From positions 2,515,800 to 2,579,799 of the forward strand of contig NZ_CP182357.1 of NCBI RefSeq assembly GCF_048571275.1: a DNA stretch of 64,000 nt. The letters run 5' to 3'. A program made the position numbers and the translations under genes. Within the stretch, counting starts at the first letter, position 1. Every line of letters begins with the position of its first letter. The notes under the pieces are model-generated. The model ran no database searches and had not been told where the DNA came from. It was given only the letters and a program-made list of their open reading frames with translations. This document shows, piece after piece, positions 60,068 to 64,000 of the stretch. The stretch is from Marinarcus sediminis. Its GTDB lineage: Bacteria > Campylobacterota > Campylobacteria > Campylobacterales > Arcobacteraceae.

Positions 60068-60185
60068 ATTTTAAAACCTTTTAAAAATTATAATATAATT
60101 ATACATTCTAAAAAAAATAGATTCAAAACAATTATGTATACTTTTTATACAAAAATGTAATTTTTGAAGTAAGATAAAAAATTAT

Positions 60186-61004
60186 TTATTCGTTTAAGAG
60201 TTTTTCTTGCAGTTTTTTAATGGCAGTTTGAAGACTTAACACATCGAATTTATATAGGGTTGCTTTTTCGATGCCTTTTTGAATATTTTTTTCAGACATG
60301 GGGTCAGTAATGGCACAAATCGTTTTTAGTACTTCCAATATTCTTGTTTTTTGTAAATGACTTTGCGGACATTTTTCAATCTCATCTACACACTCAATCA
60401 CATTGAATAAATTTTCACTGAGTTCCCATTTTTTAAACATTGCTGCCGTGATGTTTGAAGTTGTGGTGCCAGTAAACTCTTGTTCAACGTCTTTAATGGC
60501 TCTGCCAAGAATTAACTCTCTGTGAAAAAGTTCTGTTTGTTTATTTCTTTCAATCAAATTTGCAATGATGAATTTGCCTGTTTCTTGTAAAAACACAGGC
60601 AAAATCAGCTCCTCTTTTAATTCCAATGAAACTCTGGAAAGCCACATTGAAGCCAAGTTTGAAGCAAGATTTGAAGCTCTGGCAAAATCATCACAATCAA
60701 TACCGTATGCAGATAAATTCGTATGAAGCAACTCTTGTAAAGAACTGCTAATAACAACAGAGATAGTCAAATTAATTCCCAAAAGACTGACTGCTTTACT
60801 GGCCGTTTCAACTTTACTTCTAAAACTAAAAAGCGCAGAATTGGCAACTTTAAGTAAAGTCGCTATAAGCAGAGGATCTTTATCAATAATATCTAATAAT
60901 TCTGAGATGTCTTTATTACTCTTTTTTCTAAACATTTCTATTTCAAGAACTGTTTTAGGTAAAGGAGGTAAAGCTTCTATCTCTTCAAGTATTATTCTTT
61001 GCAC
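60186..61004 (-). CDS. HDOD domain signalling protein
   Basis: A 272-residue protein that is almost wholly an HDOD domain: LPPLPKTVLEIEMFR, IDKDPLLIATLLKVANSA, then the His/Asp-poor helices typical of this non-catalytic relative of HD phosphohydrolases. Role unknown; often linked with c-di-GMP and chemotaxis. It lies 19 nt after ychF on the same strand. Confidence 0.88.
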   Translation of the reverse strand: MQRIILEEIEALPPLPKTVLEIEMFRKKSNKDISELLDIIDKDPLLIATLLKVANSALFSFRSKVETASKAVSLLGINLTISVVISSSLQELLHTNLSAYGIDCDDFARASNLASNLASMWLSRVSLELKEELILPVFLQETGKFIIANLIERNKQTELFHRELILGRAIKDVEQEFTGTTTSNITAAMFKKWELSENLFNVIECVDEIEKCPQSHLQKTRILEVLKTICAITDPMSEKNIQKGIEKATLYKFDVLSLQTAIKKLQEKLLNE

Positions 61005-61023
61005 ATTTCATCTTTGCTGTTTT

Positions 61024-62127
61024 TTAAACGTTAAACCTAAAGTGCATGATGTCACCATCTTGTACCACATAATCTTTACCTTCAAGTCTCAGCTTTCCAG
61101 CTTCTTTACATTTTGCTTCACCACCCAAATTAACAAAATCTTCATAAGCAATGACTTCTGCTTTAATGAATCCTTTTTCAAAGTCATTATGAATCACAGC
61201 GGCTGCTTGTGGTGCTTTCGTATTTTTTCTGATTGTCCAAGCTCTTACTTCCACTTTTCCCGCAGTAAAATATGATTGAAGTCCCAGTTTATCAAACGCT
61301 TTATGAATGATTTGTTCTAACCCAGACTCTTTTACACCTAAATCCGTTAAAAATTCTTGTGCTTCATCATCTTCAAGTCCAACCAACTCCTCTTCAATTT
61401 TTGCACAAAGAACAATGACATCGGCATTAACACTGATTGCATGTTCTTTTAAGAGGTCAACAAATTTATTTCCCCCATCTGCAAGTGAATCTTCATCGAC
61501 ATTGGCTCCATAAATCACATCTTTATTCGATAAAAATCTCAGCTCTTTATCTAATGCAAGAAAATGTTCATTTTCAATATTCTCAAATGTTTTTACTGGT
61601 TCTAAATTTTCTAAGTGTTTAAACAGCTCTTCTGCAATGACCAATGAAGCAGCGGCTGCTTTATCAAATTTTGCTTGTTTTTTAAGTCTTTCAATTTTTT
61701 TCTCTAACTGAGTGATGTCAGCATAAATCAATTCTGTTTCGATTATTTCAATATCTCTTAGGGGATTAACATCTCCTTCTACGTGAGTAATGTTTCCATC
61801 TTCGAAACATCTGACCATATGTAAAATCACTTCAACTTCACGAATATTTGATAAGAATTGATTTCCTAATCCTTCTCCTTTTGAAGCCCCTCTCACAAGG
61901 CCTGCAATATCCACAAAATCAATTGTTGAATACTGAATTTTATCTGGAATTACAATTTTTGCCAATGCTTCAAGTCGTTTATCAGGTACGGGTACAATCG
62001 CTTTATTTGGCTCAATTGTACAAAAAGGATAATTTTGAGCCTCTGCATTTTGTGCTTTTGTTAACGCATTAAACGTTGTTGATTTACCTACATTTGGAAG
62101 TCCTACTATTCCTACACCTAATCCCAT
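61024..62127 (-). CDS. ychF: YchF/Obg-type GTPase (ATPase)
   Basis: A 367-residue P-loop protein: GLPNVGKSTTFNAL (G1), DIAGLVRGASKGEGLGNQFL (G3), a coiled-coil insertion (about 120-160), and a C-terminal TGS domain (YVVQDGDIMHFRFNV). Family members hydrolyse ATP and bind ribosomes; they negatively affect oxidative stress responses. Confident. Confidence 0.96.
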   Translation of the reverse strand: MGLGVGIVGLPNVGKSTTFNALTKAQNAEAQNYPFCTIEPNKAIVPVPDKRLEALAKIVIPDKIQYSTIDFVDIAGLVRGASKGEGLGNQFLSNIREVEVILHMVRCFEDGNITHVEGDVNPLRDIEIIETELIYADITQLEKKIERLKKQAKFDKAAAASLVIAEELFKHLENLEPVKTFENIENEHFLALDKELRFLSNKDVIYGANVDEDSLADGGNKFVDLLKEHAISVNADVIVLCAKIEEELVGLEDDEAQEFLTDLGVKESGLEQIIHKAFDKLGLQSYFTAGKVEVRAWTIRKNTKAPQAAAVIHNDFEKGFIKAEVIAYEDFVNLGGEAKCKEAGKLRLEGKDYVVQDGDIMHFRFNV

Positions 62128-62256
62128 TATAATCCTTTGATATTTTTAAACATTTTTTGAGAGTTTAATTTTTTAAAATAAGAGTCCATTATAGTTAAAA
62201 AATGTAAAGAAATAGCTAAATTGAAAGTGACAAAAGCCCAAAGCATAAAAATATGT

Positions 62257-62288
62257 GACATTAAGCTGTTTTATAACAACTTAATGTC
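62257..62288 (-). terminator. Terminator after uraA
   Basis: Stem GACATTAAG / CTTAATGTC with inner TGTT / AACA, followed by ATATTTTTATG on the minus strand. Confidence 0.65.
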
Positions 62289-62306
62289 TAAGAGTTACTC
62301 ATGTTT

Positions 62307-63557
62307 TTAAAGGATATGATCTTCTTTTCTGGCTTCGGGTAAGATAAGGTTTAATACAATTCCCGTAATAGCACCCAAACCAATTCCTGAAAAAGGTACC
62401 CCAAAAAAGTCAAATGTCATTCCCCCAATTGAAAAAACTAAAATCATTGAAACGATGATGAGATTTCGTGGACAGTTAAAATCGACATTGGCACGCGTCA
62501 ATGTTGAAATACCGATACTGGCAATGATACCAAAAAGCAACAACATAATTCCCCCCATAACTGGAACAGGAATGGTTGAAAGTAAACCTCCAAGTTTACC
62601 CACAAAGGCCAATAAAATAGCTGCAATGGCTGCCCAAGTCATAATGGCAGGATTATACGCTTTTGTAACTGTAACGGCACCTGTAACTTCTGAATATGTG
62701 GTATTTGGTGGCCCTCCAAACATCGAAGCAACAGAGGTAGCTAACCCATCACCTAAAAGTGTATTTTTCAGTCCAGGCTTTTTGAGATAATCGACTTTGG
62801 TTACATTAGAAATGGCCAACATATCTCCAATATGCTCAATAGCAGGTGCAATGGCAATGGGCAAAATAAAAATAATGGCTTGCCAATTAAACTCTGGTGC
62901 AGTAAAGTTTGGCATGACCAGCCACGCTGCTTTGGATACCAAAGAGAAATCAACCACACCCATAATCATTGCAACCACGTATCCCGCAATAATACCTCCT
63001 AAAATAGGAATAAGTTTAAAGATACCTTTGCCTAAAAGCGAAATAAATACCATGGCAAACAACGATACCATTGAGATAATAATGGCTTGTTCAAAAGGAA
63101 TTAACTGAATGGAACCATCCCCTGTTTTTCCCATTGCCATAAATACAGCAACCGGAGAGAGGATCAATCCAATGGAGATAATAACGGGACCTACTACAAT
63201 AGATGGAAGCAACTTATGTATAAAGTTATCCCCTTTGAATCGAATTAAAAAACTCAACACAACATAAAGTAGCCCTGAAGCCACCAATCCTGACATTGTT
63301 GCGGCAATACCCCACGTTTTTACACCATAAGAGATAGGCGCAATAAAAGCAAACGAAGATGCTAAAAAAATAGGGGGAACGGCACTTCTGTTCACAAGCT
63401 GAAACACCAATGTACCAACTCCTGCCGTAAAAAGGGCCACGTTAGGGTCAAGCCCTGTTAAAATAGGAACCAATACCAACGCCCCAAACGCAACAAATAG
63501 AAATTGAATACCAAGAATGGAGTCTTTGACTCTGAAGTTATAATCTGTAGGTTTCAT
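62307..63557 (-). CDS. uraA: Uracil/xanthine permease (NCS2 family)
   Basis: A 416-residue permease with about 14 membrane segments. The start MKPTDYNFRVKDSILG is set by GAGGAC just upstream; an extension to 63587 is rejected. Family marks: SSFAFIAPI, the transmembrane half-helix regions PAIEHIGDMLAIS and GGPPNTTYSEVTGAV. It brings uracil in with protons and is divergent from upp, which converts uracil to UMP, so the pair is a salvage unit. Confidence 0.93.
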   Translation of the reverse strand: MKPTDYNFRVKDSILGIQFLFVAFGALVLVPILTGLDPNVALFTAGVGTLVFQLVNRSAVPPIFLASSFAFIAPISYGVKTWGIAATMSGLVASGLLYVVLSFLIRFKGDNFIHKLLPSIVVGPVIISIGLILSPVAVFMAMGKTGDGSIQLIPFEQAIIISMVSLFAMVFISLLGKGIFKLIPILGGIIAGYVVAMIMGVVDFSLVSKAAWLVMPNFTAPEFNWQAIIFILPIAIAPAIEHIGDMLAISNVTKVDYLKKPGLKNTLLGDGLATSVASMFGGPPNTTYSEVTGAVTVTKAYNPAIMTWAAIAAILLAFVGKLGGLLSTIPVPVMGGIMLLLFGIIASIGISTLTRANVDFNCPRNLIIVSMILVFSIGGMTFDFFGVPFSGIGLGAITGIVLNLILPEARKEDHIL

Positions 63558-63687
63558 CTGTCCTCTTCTTTTTATCAAAATAATCAACTATGATAACTTA
63601 TTCTGAGTTAATATATTGTAAACCATTGTCTAAAATATAAGTCAATTTTCGATAAAATCAAACCACAATTAAACCTTTAGGATAAAT

Positions 63688-64000
63688 ATGTACAAAGAGA
63701 GCACCAATATACTTGTAAAACATCTGGTAAATAGACTAAGAGACGTAAGAACCACATCGAATGAATTTCGATTGACCATTGAAGAGATTTCAAGAATTGT
63801 TGCTTCTGAAGCTTTTGCAAATTTTGCAACCGTTACTCAAAATATTAACACATGGCAAGGGCCTTTAGATGTGCAAATGATTGAAGTTCAAAAATTGGTA
63901 CTTGTACCTATTTTAAGAGCAGGTGAGCCAATGTTAACAGGTATTTTAAGAACACTTCCTTATGCAAGAAGTGGATTTTTAGCCATGAAAAGAGATGAAC
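63688..64000 (+). CDS. upp: Uracil phosphoribosyltransferase (partial, runs off right edge)
   Basis: About 104 residues of the N-terminal half of Upp, which makes UMP from uracil and PRPP. Marks: NILVKHLVNRLRDVRTTSNEFR and VPILRAGEPMLTGI. AGGA lies five bases before the ATG at 63688. The PRPP-binding signature is outside the window. Divergent from uraA. Confidence 0.92.
   Translation, partial: MYKESTNILVKHLVNRLRDVRTTSNEFRLTIEEISRIVASEAFANFATVTQNINTWQGPLDVQMIEVQKLVLVPILRAGEPMLTGILRTLPYARSGFLAMKRDE

Noticed and set aside
60841..61275. A 144-residue plus-strand frame across the HDOD and ychF junction
   Set aside because: It runs antisense to two confident genes and has no start signal.
62128..62256. 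A possible riboswitch or attenuator in the gap between uraA and ychF
   Set aside because: Apart from the terminator at 62257-62288 only AT-rich sequence with no convincing stems was seen, and the gap follows uraA rather than preceding it.
1..64000. CRISPR arrays, tRNA or rRNA genes, insertion sequences and prophage
   Set aside because: No regularly spaced short repeats, cloverleaf sequences, transposase motifs or phage structural genes were seen in any of the gaps.

Overview
The window looks like a chromosome segment of a low-GC member of the Campylobacterota, most likely Arcobacter or a close relative. This is inferred from several things. The ribosomal S10-spc cluster lacks rpmD (L30) between rpsE and rplO. 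The MurF-type ligase is membrane-anchored, CheZ is short and of the epsilon type, RecO is short, and a bacterial AspRS is present. Base composition is strongly AT-rich throughout. The species cannot be fixed from the sequence alone.

Layout. 1-2470: a very AT-rich accessory block with a three-gene operon (nuclease-like protein, small middle protein, P-loop ATPase cut by the window edge) that fits an ABC-three-component conflict/defence system, followed by a structured repeat locus. 2475-3332: a RhuM-type protein. 3536-8528: metabolism, with an agmatinase-family enzyme, a 2-isopropylmalate synthase preceded by a previously unmarked leucine-rich leader peptide and attenuator-like hairpin, an AraC regulator, a Mn-dependent pyrophosphatase and ferritin. 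8626-13485: an efflux operon (lipoprotein adaptor, double ATPase, two permeases). 13518-19833: transporters, alanine dehydrogenase, a DsbA-like protein, a radical SAM protein, a membrane J-protein and a helical-repeat protein. 19870-30818: uvrC, alr, a Sel1 protein, adk, ygiQ, aspS, a lipoprotein, a uracil-DNA glycosylase and a small HTH protein with repeated operators. 30908-33124: a response regulator and a diguanylate cyclase.

33229-43846 is the long ribosomal cluster rpsJ to infA on the minus strand, driven by a near-perfect sigma70 promoter. 44108 onward holds a small acidic protein (paralogue at 56633, upstream of recO), a DadA-like oxidase, and a second copy of the structured repeat locus in inverted orientation. 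Next come ruvA-ddl-hydrolase-murF-hit (cell wall), a haem-motif chemoreceptor convergent with cheZ, thiL-truD, superoxide reductase, ppnP, recO, a large soluble sensor-CheW fusion, an HDOD protein, ychF, and a divergent uraA/upp pair cut at the right edge.

Themes that join the genes: D-alanine metabolism (alr, ald, dadA, ddl, murF); chemotaxis (chemoreceptor, CheZ, Cache-CheW protein); DNA repair (uvrC, udg, ruvA, recO), with uvrC and udg both apparently leaderless; and oxygen/iron defence (ferritin, superoxide reductase). The most unusual signals are the leucine attenuator, the four-unit structured repeat with covarying stems, the ABC-3C-like operon, the double-sensor CheW protein, the paired small acidic proteins and the operator array at the udg/HTH gap.
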